A stretch of DNA of 64,000 nucleotides from Lutraria lutraria (GCA_964023205.1 OZ026844.1:30365326-30429325), one strand, 5' to 3'. Shown: positions 10,601 to 22,925, counted from the stretch's first letter. Notes: generated from the letters alone by a model not told the origin. Numbers and translations: made by a program.

Positions 10601-13600
10601 TCATTAATGTTCAGTGCAACAGAGTTTCTCATGAAAATAACAGATGGGGGGGGGGGGGGGCCTACTTAAAATTTTCAATATTTGGGGATTGTAACAGATT
10701 TTTTTAGCGATTTTAACCGATGGTTTTCATCAGCAATTGGTTCTTAATGAAAACCCTCTAATTTAAGAAGCTTACAAAACTAACTTTACCATCATAGTAG
10801 TGCCAGATGTTTCTATAAGGTATAAGAGGCAATGAGGGGACGTAACTATATCTATGTGATCGAGCTGCTTTATCCGAGTCCTTTGCCATCAGATTCTGAG
10901 GGTCATCTGTACATTGTACAACCAAGAAATGAAAGAAACTTTAATTAGGCATAATTAGTATTCCAAAAATTACTGATAATAAGGCAAGTCCAAATTTCTT
11001 ATTTCAATTATCAAAAAAAAATGGGCATTCTTGAAAGAATTCTGTAAGTTTTTAACAAAGATACAAAAGAAATGCATTTATTCTGACACATATCTTATTA
11101 TCTTACAAAATAAAATGAAATGTTTCATCTGGTAACAAAAAATGATTTCTCTTGTTGTATTGCATCGAGAGACCATGCACTAACTTGAATTTAAAGTTTA
11201 AGTTAAATAACACTAAACACAATGCACATAGGCTTCCAATACAAGTATTAGCACATATGCACAACAACAAATAAACATGTGTTTTACCTGTTTGTAGACA
11301 ATCATCAGGACACATATTTGACTGAGTTATGGCTGGACTTAAACTCTCAGTGTCTGTAGCATCCATATCCATGCAGTTGGCAAACTCTTGAATTACAGGA
11401 GATTCAATTTCAGTTACAGTATGTGACAGATCTAAAATATTCAAGGTGCTTCCTGGTTTCATGTTATCTTCATTATTATTAATATCAGGTTGTATTGAGA
11501 GAACATCACTTGTATGACTACACTGATCCTGAGGTATCATACCTGAGATGGCTTTCCCTATCAATTTGTTACCGCGTGTCTTCATCGACAAGTCTAGACT
11601 ACTTTCTTCAGTTGCATTTATTTCAGAAAAGCCTATGATGGATTTAAACTGGCCATGTGTGAGGGGTATACCATTACTGTTGACCAGCATAATCTGCTGT
11701 CCTGAAAGCACTGGCTGATCTCCTGCTTTTATTATCTTTATAGGGTATCTGTTGGGTTGTACTATGTTAGCTGCTGGCGCTAGGGATACATTACTGCCTA
11801 CCACTTTCCCCATGTGTGATGGTAAACTTTGGTTTGTTGTAGGCAGCCATCTGATTTCACTTACCACAGGACAAAGATTGGACATATTTTGAATAGCTTG
11901 CATTTTCAAACCTGGTGGAGCCATAGGCATAACTTGCACAAAAGATTGTTCTATGGGAATATTACAGTCTTTCTGATTGAAACTATACTGTGTCTCAGAT
12001 TTCCCCCTTGACTGTCCATATGCATACAATGATACATTATCATTATTGGTAGGTAGTGTTTCATCTACCTGCATATTCTGTGACTTCTCTTTAGAACTTC
12101 TACATCTTTTCTTTTTTCCTTTTGAATTCTTTAGTGAGTTTGAGACTGAAACATAACAAAATTTGTATGATATTACAGTACAACGTATCAGTTGGGACAA
12201 AATATGTGCAAGTCTCCCTACTTGGCTTCTTTGTTGCCATAAAGTTAACCACATCAACAGCTTCATCAGCATAATATAATGTGACTAAATGTTAGATAGT
12301 TTTTTCAATAAAAGCATTTTGCAGGGGATGTAACTGAGCTTTGGTACAAATTAAGCTCTCAAAAATGCAGAGTACAACAAAAAATTTGTTCTGTGAAGTA
12401 TCAGACAGTCAAATACAATACTAATGTTTTATTAGCAATTCAAGTCCACCAGTCCAAAATACACAAAATGTACCCAGTACATGATTATAAGCATTAAGAT
12501 TTATACAATACATTCAAAGTAAGTTCAACTGATACATGGTAATAATATTAACAACATTAAACAATTAAAAAATATGTTCATCTATTAAAAGTTAACACAT
12601 CAGCATCTTTGAAGTTTGAATTGTCATTTCTATCTACAAACCCAAATTATTCAACTTGAAACTTTTTAATACAGTCAAACCTGTGAACAAATGCCACCCT
12701 TGGGAAAGACATTATTGTGGCCTTCATTGAAAGACGGCCTGAATCGAGAGGTATTTAATTTTGTTTTAAATAATCAGTGACAGTTTTTAGTAGAATTGCC
12801 TTAATTCACCGAGTCAGTCTGTGGCTTTTAATCAAAAGTGGCCCCCTACACAGATTTGACTTGACTGTGTATCCATTTGTTTACCAAAGTTCTTGAGTAT
12901 GATTTCTCCAGGTCTCTTTTTGTCGGCACAGCTTCCCACACAACACTTTCTAATCACCGACCGGACTGATTCTTCACGAATACCATATTGTCTGCTGCCC
13001 AATGCATACCTCTCACCCAACTAAGATCAAATAAACTAAAATTTAACATTCCTGCATAAAAATTTATAAAGCAAGACTGTATTGGCAGCCCTTTTTTACT
13101 GTTTTATTTAATATTTTAATTTAATATTTTAATTTAATATTTTTATTTTATATTTTAATACAATATTTTTACTGGCGATCAAGCAGATTTCAGTAGGTAA
13201 GCAGGGTTCTCAATAAGGTTGTAGCCAAATGGCTAACTGGCCTATTAGAGGGTTCTGGGCAGTTTCTAGCAATATTTTTATGAACTTTTCAAATTCCTTA
13301 CCGGCCCAACAACATTTCTAAGCGGCTAAATTGGCCTGCACCCTGCTGTTATTGAGAACCCTGGGTAAGTACAAACCTTTTCTAAGGTACACCTCAAGTT
13401 TAAATGCTTGTATCCTGAACTTAAATGGGCTCCCGAAATAACTTCCTCGAACCTATTGTTAGGAATTAAGATTCTTGAGCCTATTTTGAAAATCAATTCG
13501 TCATCTGTAGTACGATATTCTAGACGGCTAGCAATTCCCTTGAATCTTTTTAACGAGCTAAAATTCACAACTTGTTCCCGTGAAGTTGATGGACTACGTG

Positions 13601-13751
13601 ACGCAGGCCTGGGGACGGCGGCATTATTTAAAGATTTACGGGAGGGCGTCACATCGTGTCTGATGTAAGCATAAAGTAGTTCATATTGTTCCAAGGTGAT
13701 TGTTGTTCCTCCATACCTCGTTTTTCTCTGTGATTTCGTCGTTTTTGTCAT
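7676..13751 (-). CDS. Uncharacterised nuclear protein with HHCC zinc-binding-like segment and xxDLS motifs
   Basis: Six exons join in phase on the minus strand: 13751-13377, 13020-12885, 12145-11288, 10906-10790, 9353-9237 and 7746-7676, giving 557 residues and a TAA stop. Residues about 100-165 (exons 1-2) carry a pattern H-x6-H then, about 35 residues on, C-x3-C, in the style of the integrase HHCC zinc-binding fold that also appears in NOL4-like proteins. A Lys/Arg cluster (KGKKKRC) near residue 180 looks like a nuclear localisation signal. Exon 3 is low complexity, rich in Ser, Gln and Asn, with two DLS motifs (SSLDLSMK and ILDLSHT) resembling CtBP-binding PxDLS. The C-terminal exons encode a basic, helix-prone segment. 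A transcriptional co-regulator is a reasonable guess; I do not recognise an orthologue. The upstream start could lie further 5' because no in-frame stop lies immediately before ATG 13751. Confidence 0.5.
8556..9201. mobile_element. MITE family B copy split by a tandem repeat
   Basis: The left end (acagtcaagcctgtgttagt, from about 8558) and the right end (cacctgtcaataaaggcc to tttacagta, about 9128-9201) are family B. Between them lies a roughly 510-base insert made of a tandem array (8595-9060) and a tail with ggacagacggaca. The insert splits the older MITE. Confidence 0.5.
8595..9060 (+). repeat. Tandem array of about 125-base units (4 copies)
   Basis: Units begin near cctctaactgaagttatcat and include gtgacctagatatttgac, aaatgcaatcccactt and gtaccaactttcattgaaat. 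Four imperfect copies are visible. The array ends in ggacagatagatggacagac and a gtcccctccg tail. It sits in the last intron of the gene ending at 7676. Confidence 0.5.
9540..10140 (+). repeat. Dispersed repeat family Q, interrupted by a MITE
   Basis: The text shares phrases with 35598-35850 and the reverse strand of 55938-56155: tgacctattgaccttgaa-like, ggtcatctacatgtgatgat, aaatctgaggagctnaggc, and ttgcccggacaaagyytggtta. The MITE at 9682-9862 splits it. No coding capacity is seen. Confidence 0.5.
9682..9862. mobile_element. MITE family A copy 2 with 6-base target duplication
   Basis: The ends are CAGGGTTCTTAATAAG and TTATTGAGAACCCTG. The bases directly outside are TGCTTC on both sides (9676-9681 and 9863-9868), a perfect 6-base target-site duplication. 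It interrupts the dispersed repeat Q. Confidence 0.5.
10165..10420 (-). mobile_element. tRNA-derived SINE, family 1
   Basis: On the minus strand the head reads gtggtcgagtggttaaggtc, a type II tRNA box A (Ser/Leu-like), followed by ctctcactgatagagggtca and a degenerate box B (gggcttgagttccgc). The body (catgtctctttatgtgagaa, cagttgcttacagaagatgg, ggttctttccaggaatcatg) matches 26462-26693. It lies in intron 4 of the minus-strand gene. Confidence 0.5.
10593..10758. mobile_element. Short inverted-repeat element (CAGGGTTTTCATTAATG ends)
   Basis: The left end CAGGGTTTTCATTAATG and the right end CTTAATGAAAACCCTC are inverted copies. The core contains a long G run (about 10647-10660). It resembles family A in its CAGGG ends, but no clear target duplication was found. 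Confidence 0.5.
12673..12871 (+). mobile_element. MITE family B copy, next to a splice donor
   Basis: The left end is TACAGTCAAACCTGTGAAC and the right end acagatttgacttgactgt. Internal phrases ccacccttgggaaagaca and gttttaaataatcagtgac match family B. The right end lies about a dozen bases from the 5' splice site of intron 2 (exon 2 ends at 12885 on the minus strand). Confidence 0.5.
13096..13172. repeat. AT-rich low-complexity tract
   Basis: A run of tttaatattttaat-type units in intron 1 of the minus-strand gene. Confidence 0.5.
13202..13363. mobile_element. MITE family A copy 3 with 6-base target duplication
   Basis: The ends are CAGGGTTCTCAATAAG and TTATTGAGAACCCTG. The flanks are GGTAAG on both sides (13196-13201 and 13364-13369), a perfect 6-base duplication. 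It sits in intron 1, about 14 bases from the donor of exon 1 (13377). Confidence 0.5.
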
Positions 13752-14646
13752 TTTTAACGCTTTTTGCGAAACAAGGCAACTCTTGTTGTTGTTGTGCCAG
13801 TAGCAGACGAAGGAATGCTTGATTGGAACTCACACAAAGAACAGTTCAAAATTTAATCGAATTAAAATGGAATATTTTCAGAAAATCTGATTTTATTATT
13901 AAAATAAATGTAAATGCATTTTATATCATACAAATGAAGTAATTATTATCGACGATAAATTCACTATTACAAAAACAATGTATTTATGATGAGGCTTGGC
14001 CTGTTCTTCAAGTCCACATAGATCTATTAAGGCCTTACTGAACATTATGTTTAATAGTATTTTAAATAGTCTTGCGTAAAAATGCTTGTTTTCTAGTTAC
14101 CGACCTGTCAATTTTTTCCCTCTACCAACATCATACACTTTTTATACGGCCCGGTGATCGGTATACATCCACATTCTCACATATCAAGTATAATTATAAT
14201 TAAAAAAATGTCCGTACCTACATGTACCCTGTGTATAGGCTATACACTATATACACAGAGACATATATAGATATCTAAATGTCTCTGCTATACTTAACCT
14301 GTTTTTACTGAGCACGTAATCAGAAACAAGCAGCACTGAACATTACGCCTAAATATTTTCAAGTTTTTATTGAATGATGTCAATTTTATTATTTGATTGT
14401 CATGAAATGGGTTGTTTATAAATGAACCCAAAGCATTTTCCTAATGTTACCATACTAAATACAAATGTATACGTGTGATGCTGTGAAATTAAGTGTTTTG
14501 CTTTTAAAGAAAAAAAACTAAGTATTTTTTATCGTAGAAGTATGTATTGTCTTTTTAATGCAGTTAGCTGCACATGTTATCTCCACGTGTTTCATCTCTT
14601 ATCAGTACCAGATTTCAAGTGTCGAATGAAGTCAGGAACGAGAACT
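13752..14646. other. Intergenic region, presumed promoter of the gene at 7676-13751
   Basis: This separates the start of the HHCC gene from the stop of the DHRS4-like gene (both minus strand). It includes a MITE-like stretch, about 14078-14345, with opposed phrases aaatgcttgttttctagtta and gtaatcagaaacaagca. No gene or clear core promoter motif is seen. Confidence 0.5.
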
Positions 14647-17600
14647 TCATAATCTACTGGATGTCCCACCAGTCACCAGCACAGTTTCTCCAGTTATATA
14701 TGATGCGTCAGACGACAATAAGAATGACGTTATTCCAGAACATTCGTCAACCTCACCAAATCTGTAACAATTATACTGGAATAAGAATCCAGTCTCATTG
14801 GCTGGAAGTGGTTTGTGCAATGAAGAATGACAATACATAATTATATTAAAGAGAGCCATGTATTGACATCACATAATAATGTTTGAATATTTATACTGAC
14901 GCACACTCTACATTTGTGTTAGTAAGGTAAACATATTCATGTTCCCTTTATTTATTTACATGTACTAGTACATGAATTGTCATTATTACACCTTTTATGT
15001 ATTGAGAACGAAAGAATTATTTGAAGTCAAATATTACATATTGTGTGAAAATTTAAATATTATATTTAAAACATATCCAATTCTATTCGATTCCTGTGGT
15101 TGACGGGAGCATTGTGCGAGATTTATCTTTTTACACGACACTTTGTCTGAAGATAACATGGACAATTATTTGTCGTCAATGTATAATTAAATTATAAAAA
15201 AAACACGTTTTTATTCCTGATGTGGGAATAGGTGAGTAGCTCAGGAAAACTTCAGAACGTCTGAGATGAACTATGGATAAACGGCGCTTAAAGTCCCATA
15301 AGCTTATAAATGTATTTGTCCTAATGGTTTCTGTTTGTTCTATAACAGAGGAATCAGGTGTGTTTTCCTCCCGTGCATACTTTATAGCAAGAAAAAATGT
15401 TTCCGAAACCACTATCGTATTTTTTTCAATATCATTGAAATAAATACTATTTACTATTTATAGTTATGAGTTTTCCCACAGTCATGCTATGCACACGTAG
15501 TAAAGTGACGTCACGCGCTCTACATATTAGCAAAAATCACAGTGAAATGAGTGTTTTCAGACGAAAAAGGGCTTGTTTCGTCGGTAATAATTATCTTGGG
15601 ATAATATCAGCAATTAAATGTTTTTGCATATATTTTTCTACAGCAAAAAGCTAATGGGGCTTTAACACACTCCAAACATCATGAAAATGCTGAAAAAGTG
15701 CCTACCACAGACTTACATGTGTCCTGACTTGTCTGTGTGTCAGTTTCAGAACTAATGAGATTTATAATACATACTCTACGTTACAATCAAAATAAGTTAA
15801 CATATTATTGTAACAAAACGGTATTAAGAAACTTAAAAGCTCATTTGACACTTTTAAAATTTTAAGCTCTCAGTTAATCAACATCAGCTCATTGTCAATT
15901 CTAATAAAGAATTAAGTTACCTTTTCATTGCTATTCTGTTCAGAAAGTCATCGGAATGTTCGTTCTTCGTCAACTGCAATATTATCAAAAAAATTGCGTC
16001 TCTCATTTGTAAACAGACTCGTTTCAGTAAATTGCCGCTTTATCTTTCGAAATTGAATAAAGCCAAATAACATTATGATGATTCCCGACGAATCTTCCAA
16101 TATCATTAATTATTCTCTAGAATAAGAATCGAAATGAAATTACATGTATTAAGAAATCATTGTATGATTAATACTGTACTTCATGTTATATATACTTACA
16201 ACTTCGCTAAACTTTGTTTTAATAAATCCAGGAGCAATACAATTGACTCGAATATTCATTGTAGAAAGTTGTGTCGCCAGTGCTTTAACCATACCAAACA
16301 GTGCAGTCTTACTGATCGCATACACACCGATATTCTATGACATAAAATTAAAATATATAGATCACCATAGCCACTGTGAAGTAATTCACATTTGACATCG
16401 ACATTAATGTTTTGATGACAGAAGACAAATTTCAGAGTAATCCTGTCAGGGGCTTGAAGTATTAGGATGACTGTGTGGTTTTCAATTAAATAGTGTAGGG
16501 GAGAACGGGGCTGGAAGTGCCATGGGTTAAATTTGCTACATGCAGTACAAAAATGTCTTGATGTTTCTGAAGCACTTTGTCAAGAACGTAAAATGCTCCA
16601 ATGGCGTCCGATTCTTATGCTTTTAGATAGATATAATCATCATTTTCACATTTTAATCATTGAAATGAGAAGGACAAAAATTGGTTGTTTAGAAAAGCGG
16701 TCATATTATCTGACCGGTCGTTAGATGGAATTTTACTATATACATGTATATAACTATGGTTTAGTTTTAAATCAATAAATTGGTGAAGTCAGCCAATTAC
16801 GATACATTAATTAATGAGCTAACTATAGTCGTATAGCCGTATAATATGGTGGCTGATTTATGCCATGTCGTATTTTCGCTTTGTTGCGGCGAAAATACGA
16901 CATGGCATAAATCAGCCACCATAGTATGATGATCAGCATATCACAAATACATGTATTTTACCTCTGAAGGTGGTGGCATATAACCAGCTTCCGAGGAAAC
17001 AATTACTATTGCACCTCCACTGAAAATAAAAATTAAATAGTAGGAAAGCATTTTGCTATTTAAAGCTGAGAAGCGTATGAAAGCGAGTCCTTTACAATTC
17101 AATATGCATAAAATGAAATACCTAAGTTATCGTCATTTAAGAAATGTTTTAGTAGTGTGTTCACCTCTATAACTATTCATGTCAAGATATTTCTACTAGC
17201 GGAAAAAAGAAACTGCGCACGGGTATAATATGCTATAACTTAAGAGGTATGTAAGAAATCGTCAAAACGATTTATACGGGGTTTTATATCTGACCTCTTT
17301 TTAACACAAGCTCAATTAATGTGGTTATCGCATTAGCAGCGGCATGGATAGAGATCAGTCTTCACAGACGTTCTCTAAATAAAGTTCAGCTCATCAATAC
17401 CGCGTATGTCCACAATTGGAATCGATGCACGCTTGGTTAAATGCGACAAAAATCATAAAATAACCAAATAATACTAGTATTTAGGAATGTTTCAAAGAAA
17501 TGCAAAGACATTTAACAGATGTCATTACATGTACATGCCCATGACATGACGAAACTAACTTGAAAAATGAGAATATTTCAACAAGCACATGTATTTCGGC

Positions 17601-20600
17601 TTCAGCAAAACCTACAAAATACACAGTTCTGTCATGTTTTATTCCAGCAAACATGACCATATCGGCCCGATGGCATATGGTAGAGGTTTGCCGATGTAGG
17701 ACCGATATCGGCCCGATATATATATAATGCACCTATTTTTCTGGGTAGAACCTATTCATATGAAATTATGTTTCAATAAAGCCATTTATTCTTATACCGT
17801 TTGAACAATTTGGATACTACTACAGTAATTTGATATGTATTTACCCTCTCTTTTCTATGTATGGCACTATTTCTTTGATCAGGAAGAATGTAGATTTAAC
17901 ATTTACATCAAATATTTTGTTCCAGATGCTCTCTGTTGCCTTAAATTTGTAGAAATACATCTATTAATAGCAAGTACAAGTGTCCTTATTTAGCTATTCG
18001 CCGTGTTCGGCATGCTCGGAGTTACCTAGTTCCATTACCATGCCATTTACGTACAACTGATGCCAGACGTGTTGAAAGAGATACAAGCATTGAGATTCAC
18101 AGAGACAAATACATTGTGAGTTGCAACATACATGTATTTAGTTCACGTGAAATAAATGTTTAAGCGGTTCTTTTCATTAAATAGCACGATTATTATTATT
18201 TACTTATATTGACATTTATTCTTGAAAATTAAAACGGGCTTCTAAAGAACTTTTCTTTTAACAGTTCTTTCTATACAAACTGCATCATGCAATTTGTGGT
18301 CAAAGAAGTGTTTTTTTATAGTTTCACTAATATGAATGCAAATCAATGTAACTTTAATTATGAGTCAGGAGCGAAATTTAAATGCGTTAGATGAAGCCAT
18401 CCGAAAAAACTTAAGGCCTGTGTTATTGCCATTATGAATTAGAATTTGAAGGTCAAGTATATGAATATATAGTCTTGACACAATGCACATCTTTAGGCCA
18501 ATTACTAGTAACCACAATTACCACAATTAGTAGGAAAAGCTACACCTATTAACAGTTTGCCTGTAAGAAATACGTCTATTCCTAATGCTATAAGTCATGA
18601 CATGCAGTGAAAAATTACAAGCTATGCAGCCGAAACAAATTCAGTGCCTTCAGTGCTTTGATCTGTATACTGAGTTGGACATTATGTAATTTCACTACTC
18701 TCAGAGACAATACAATGTTCCAGAACTGCTTTACTGAATGAAACAATTTTAAATATGTAGTAAATTTTGTTATCTCAACAGTTTATGAATGAATTTTTTG
18801 TGCGGATGAATACTTAATTATTATACTTGTTGGTTCTAAAGTTTAAATAGCAAACATATTTCTGATGCTTTCGAAACAAACAGAATCCTGCAATGTATCT
18901 CCAAGTTTTATCAAAACTCCAAAGTCTGCAATAAGCAGCAATATGTATACTTATACAACAAGTGGTACTTATTTTCAAAACGAATTCTAATGTAAAAGGC
19001 GTCACGTTATTGTAAGTAGAAGTCAGCCAGTTTGCATTACTTACTCCCAGAATTGGACCAACGGACGGATTCACTGCAGCATTCGACACCAACATATCGA
19101 TGCCCCCGAATTCTCTCATTGTCTGTGAGGAATAGATATAAATTATTTCAGATTTCACAGCATTAAGGCAATCCTAAATGGATATCAAAACACTTAGATC
19201 ACCATCATTGGTTGGCTTTACAGTAATACAAATTCCTTCTGAAGTATATATATGGTTATACATTTTTTTCTCAAACCCTCTCAGACCTAACAGAAAAACG
19301 TATATCTCGATGTGAGATACAAGCAAATGACATGAAAACATGCTAATTTATTTAATGTAGTATTGAATTGGCCTTTAATAAACAAACATTGACTGCAATT
19401 AACCAAACTACTACATTGTATAATAAACTTTCCAATGATCATTCTCTTTTACGTTTGCATTCCAGCTTACAACATAAGTACGGAAGGATATTATTTTAAA
19501 GTTCTTACTTGCTCAACCATTTCCTGCCTTTGTTCTTTATTGGCCACGTGACAAACCATTCCAGAGACTGTTAGTCCTTTTTTATTAAAATAACTTAATG
19601 CAATATCAACATGTTCTTGTTTTCTGCTGCTTATCATGACTTTAGCTCCTTCAGTGGCCAATCTTTCTGCTATGGACCGTCCGATCCTGAAATTACAATA
19701 CGTAGAAAGACTGGTTGTGACCTGTTATTTTGTTATTCATTGTTTCAGTTTCAGTTTATATCATTGCCTCAGCATATTTTAGTTATATATGTGGTAGAAC
19801 AAGAATATATAGATCTCAATATGTTAACCAGGTTGTATGAGAAAGAACTAGATATCAACATGCAAACTGTAAATTTTTAATTCCGAAATCGGGTAACGAA
19901 TTAGTTTAAGGGGACTAGATGCAAAGTATGCTCGTTTTTGCAATACATGGTTCATTTACAGCAATAGACACATTATTTAGTAATGAGAACCTCTAGTCTG
20001 TAAAATAAACTTACAAAACAGTATTAACTAACAGCGAGGTGATATCATACGTGCAGTTACTGTTGCATACATATTGAAGTTACGTAATTCATACATTCGG
20101 TATAATGCATATTAGGCTGTGATTATTCCGTTTAGAACAGAAATTAGAACATAAACGATTCTAGAATAACATGAACGGATTCTGAAATATCAGATATTGT
20201 ATCGAGTGGTAACCTTATTTTCAGATACATACGAATTTCGGGTAGGATTTCTAATATAAAATGTAATGTTGAATTTATTCTTGATGGTTACATTCAGAAC
20301 ATAAAGACAATATTTACGTGTATGATATTGGACACCAGTAATTTTTAGTAGATTTTAAAGAGATTTTAGATTGACGAAAAGCAGGTGCTTAATTTAAATG
20401 CTCAACAAACGAGTACTTGCTCGTTGAAATGAATAACACAAATGTATTTTATTTTATGTATTGAATTAAAACCGATGTTGATAACAACACTATCGGCGGC
20501 GTAGTTTTCGTTTAAATATATCAGTTCACTGCCAATAGCGCTATTTGTGTTTTAAATACAACTCTATGTTTATCGTACCTCTAAATCTATCTTTATCAAG

Positions 20601-22154
20601 AAAACGCTCACTTTTCAGAAACAAATTAAAGCTTTAATTGGTGTCTACCAAAATAGAAACTGCTCGTTTTGGTGTCTACCAAAATAGTAACTGTTCGTTT
20701 AGGTGAAATGAACACCGAATGACTTTGCATATGCCATTTTATTCGATATCTACAAACAAACAAATTTATGAAACAAAATAACATAAGTATTGCTTCTTTT
20801 TTATATGCATGAAGATCAGATATCTGTGTGCAAATCGTTATGAATTGTCCTCTATTTTAGACAAAAGCAAGTACTTTGTACAGGTAGGTCTACGTACAGC
20901 AGTTTTCTGTGTTACCACAGATACTACAAAGGCACTTCGTTTTTACAATTTATTGGTAAAATATATAATTAAAAAATAACCAGCATAATATTCAACAAAT
21001 GTAAAAATCTGAATGAATAAATTGTATAAGGTTTCACAGGAAACTGCAACCAAGACACATACGTGACAAACGGGACAGTTTACAGTTAGTGTTTATGTTA
21101 TTATGAGCCAGCAAAAAAGCAAGTGCTTCGATATCAAATGTAGTGAAAATGTAATATGATTATGTATCCCTGTAATAAAACATGCGTATAATGTAAGTTG
21201 GTAGGTAAATAAATAAAATATTTATTTAAGTGACATGTGCTATATTACAAAATGTACGTACATTATTATTTAATTGCAAGATTACAGCGCCCGGTCCATC
21301 GGGACTCCAAGCCACTCAAAGACTATTAAAAATAAGACAGTAACATATTTCTACAAGTAATGGTATAATATGTTATAACATGCAATATAGATATTGTAAA
21401 TTTTAGATATGGATAACAAGTTGATAAACAAAATAAATTACAGATTTAAACTATAATTAATGGTTTAATATGTTATATAGACAAAGATTCGATTTACAGA
21501 TTTCATACACGTGTACATAATAAATTACACGTGTACAGGTTAAAGATATAATACGAAACATAAACTTAATAAAACATGATAAATCATCACAGCCATTAAT
21601 ATTCATCCATCCTCTATAATACATCATAATATTTGTTTAAAGTATGTATGCACTTTATAGTAATTACATGTATGTTGCATTATTATAAGCAATATTGTAT
21701 ACCAAATTGACATTTTCTTTTTTTTTCTTTTTGTTTCACGAGAATATTATTGTGACTACATGTATGTATATGAAATATTTGTATTTGTCTAAATAAAGAT
21801 CTGTTCTGTTCTGTTTTCTTTTATAATTACAAAGAAAAACATTATCAATTACAGATCTGTAACAAATGAATAAATACTAGTACATGTATAAGATGTAATA
21901 TTAAACATACTGAATTAAAAGTAAAACATGTATAATGTGTTCGTTTTTTTTTATATTGAGAAGATAATGTACAGAAGTTTTTTTATGACTGTGTTTTAAT
22001 GAAGCACATAATTTGAAATGTCTATTATTACCGTGGCATGCAACACGTATATACAGTTGTGATTAGTACTTTCAGAAAAACTTTAAAACGCTTACCCATA
22101 GGTTGAAGCTGTGACTATTGCTACTTTCCCCGTATATTTTCCCTTTGGGAGCAT
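14647..22154 (-). CDS. DHRS4: DHRS4-like short-chain dehydrogenase/reductase, peroxisomal
   Basis: Eight exons join in phase on the minus strand: 22154-22096, 19686-19509, 19122-19045, 17939-17845, 17019-16962, 16334-16200, 15973-15921 and 14761-14647, giving 256 residues. The start is set by an in-frame TAA 18 bases upstream. The Rossmann motif is TASTYGIG (residues 15-22), the DHRS4-type variant of TGxxxGIG. NAA lies at 93-95. The catalytic tetrad is visible as Asn118 (DVNVKS), Ser145/146 (IVIVSS), Tyr161 and Lys165 (YAISK). The end reads DASYITGETV...SRL, where SRL is a type 1 peroxisomal targeting signal. DHRS4 family enzymes are NADPH-dependent carbonyl/retinal reductases that act in peroxisomes. 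Length matches the family. There is no N-terminal mitochondrial or signal sequence. Introns are large and hold a perfect hairpin (16845-16923) and a LINE tail (about 21700-21815). DHRS2 or another DHRS4 paralogue is the main alternative. Confidence 0.5.
16845..16923. repeat. Perfect inverted repeat: 35-base arms, 9-base loop
   Basis: The left arm starts TATGGTGGCTGATTTATGCC and ends TATTTTCGC; the right arm is its exact reverse complement, ending GGCATAAATCAGCCACCATA. The loop is tttgttgcg. It lies in intron 5 of the DHRS4-like gene, about 40 bases from exon 5. It is not tRNA-like and has no flanking duplication I can see. It is probably a foldback element or the relic of one. Confidence 0.5.
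20640..20705 (+). repeat. Short tandem duplication in DHRS4 intron 1
   Basis: The phrase ggtgtctaccaaaatagaaa with the following ctgctcgtttt occurs twice in a row with few changes. Confidence 0.5.
21285..21815 (+). mobile_element. 3' end of a non-LTR retrotransposon (truncated)
   Basis: The segment ends with ctaaataaagatctgttctg followed by repeats of ttctg, the kind of short tandem tail seen at the 3' end of CR1/L2-like LINEs. It is preceded by AT-rich sequence with no open reading frame. The left boundary is uncertain; the start given (near the gcgcccggtccatcgggact segment) is a guess. Confidence 0.5.
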
Positions 22155-22519
22155 GATGTCTATTCCTGTTTAATATGTGATCAAATTCCTTTAAACACTA
22201 ATACGCGTTGAAATCTTATAAAATATTAATCTGCACTTATATATTAATTTACATTACATCGGCTGATTTTGGTTCATCGTCGGAAAACTTTGAATACTTT
22301 TACTTCGTTAAAAAGAAGTTTATCAAACACATTAAGAGTGCCCACTAGGTAAAGAAACTTTAACAACATTTAAGATATCTAATATAAAATATTATACGTT
22401 CCTATTGCGCATCCAGGCATGATTATTTTTGTAGCGATAAACTTCATCAAACATCTCTAATGACCATTGATGTCTTGAAAAAACCCTTGCTGGGACGTAG
22501 ACCTTGCACGCATCGACCG

Positions 22520-22893
22520 ACTAGAGGATATTAGTAAGATTAGGATAGAAAATAAAGAGGTATAAAAATAAGAACATGCACGAAAATAGCTGGTGCTTTT
22601 GACACCTGACTAAACTGATGGCCTGGCAAGTTGGCAATGCCTGGGGGAGCATTCCAGTGAACGATGGTGAGGGGATAGAAGGAAGGCTTACACTTACTGT
22701 AGTCGACAGAAGTTGGAATTATCTGGAATGATTGAAAATGAGAATGTCTAGACGGTCTGGTGAGTGGTGTTACGTCAGCTGGAATGGGGATGGCAACCTG
22801 GCTATGTATGATGTTATGAAATATAACCAGGCGCTGGTCAATGCAGAGAATGTCAAGACATCTCAGGTTTAGGATGGACAACATATTGCACAT
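22520..22893 (-). pseudogene. LINE reverse transcriptase C-terminus remnant
   Basis: The 117-residue open frame on the minus strand has the shape of the C-terminal end of LINE ORF2 in animals: a LNLRCLD...RLVIFHNII stretch, then SQVAIP, then YSKCKPSFYPLTIVHWNAPP and a LPG...F tail. In intact elements this part reads like RR..RL..FYKI..., then SFFPRTI..WN.LP. The reverse transcriptase core is missing. It is a 5'-truncated, inactive copy. Confidence 0.5.
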
Positions 22894-22925
22894 TCGTAAA
22901 AATCATGAATGGCCTACCTAACAGC

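Noticed and set aside
10102..10632. ORFs on both strands as genes
   Set aside because: They read through repeat Q, a SINE and a short inverted-repeat element.
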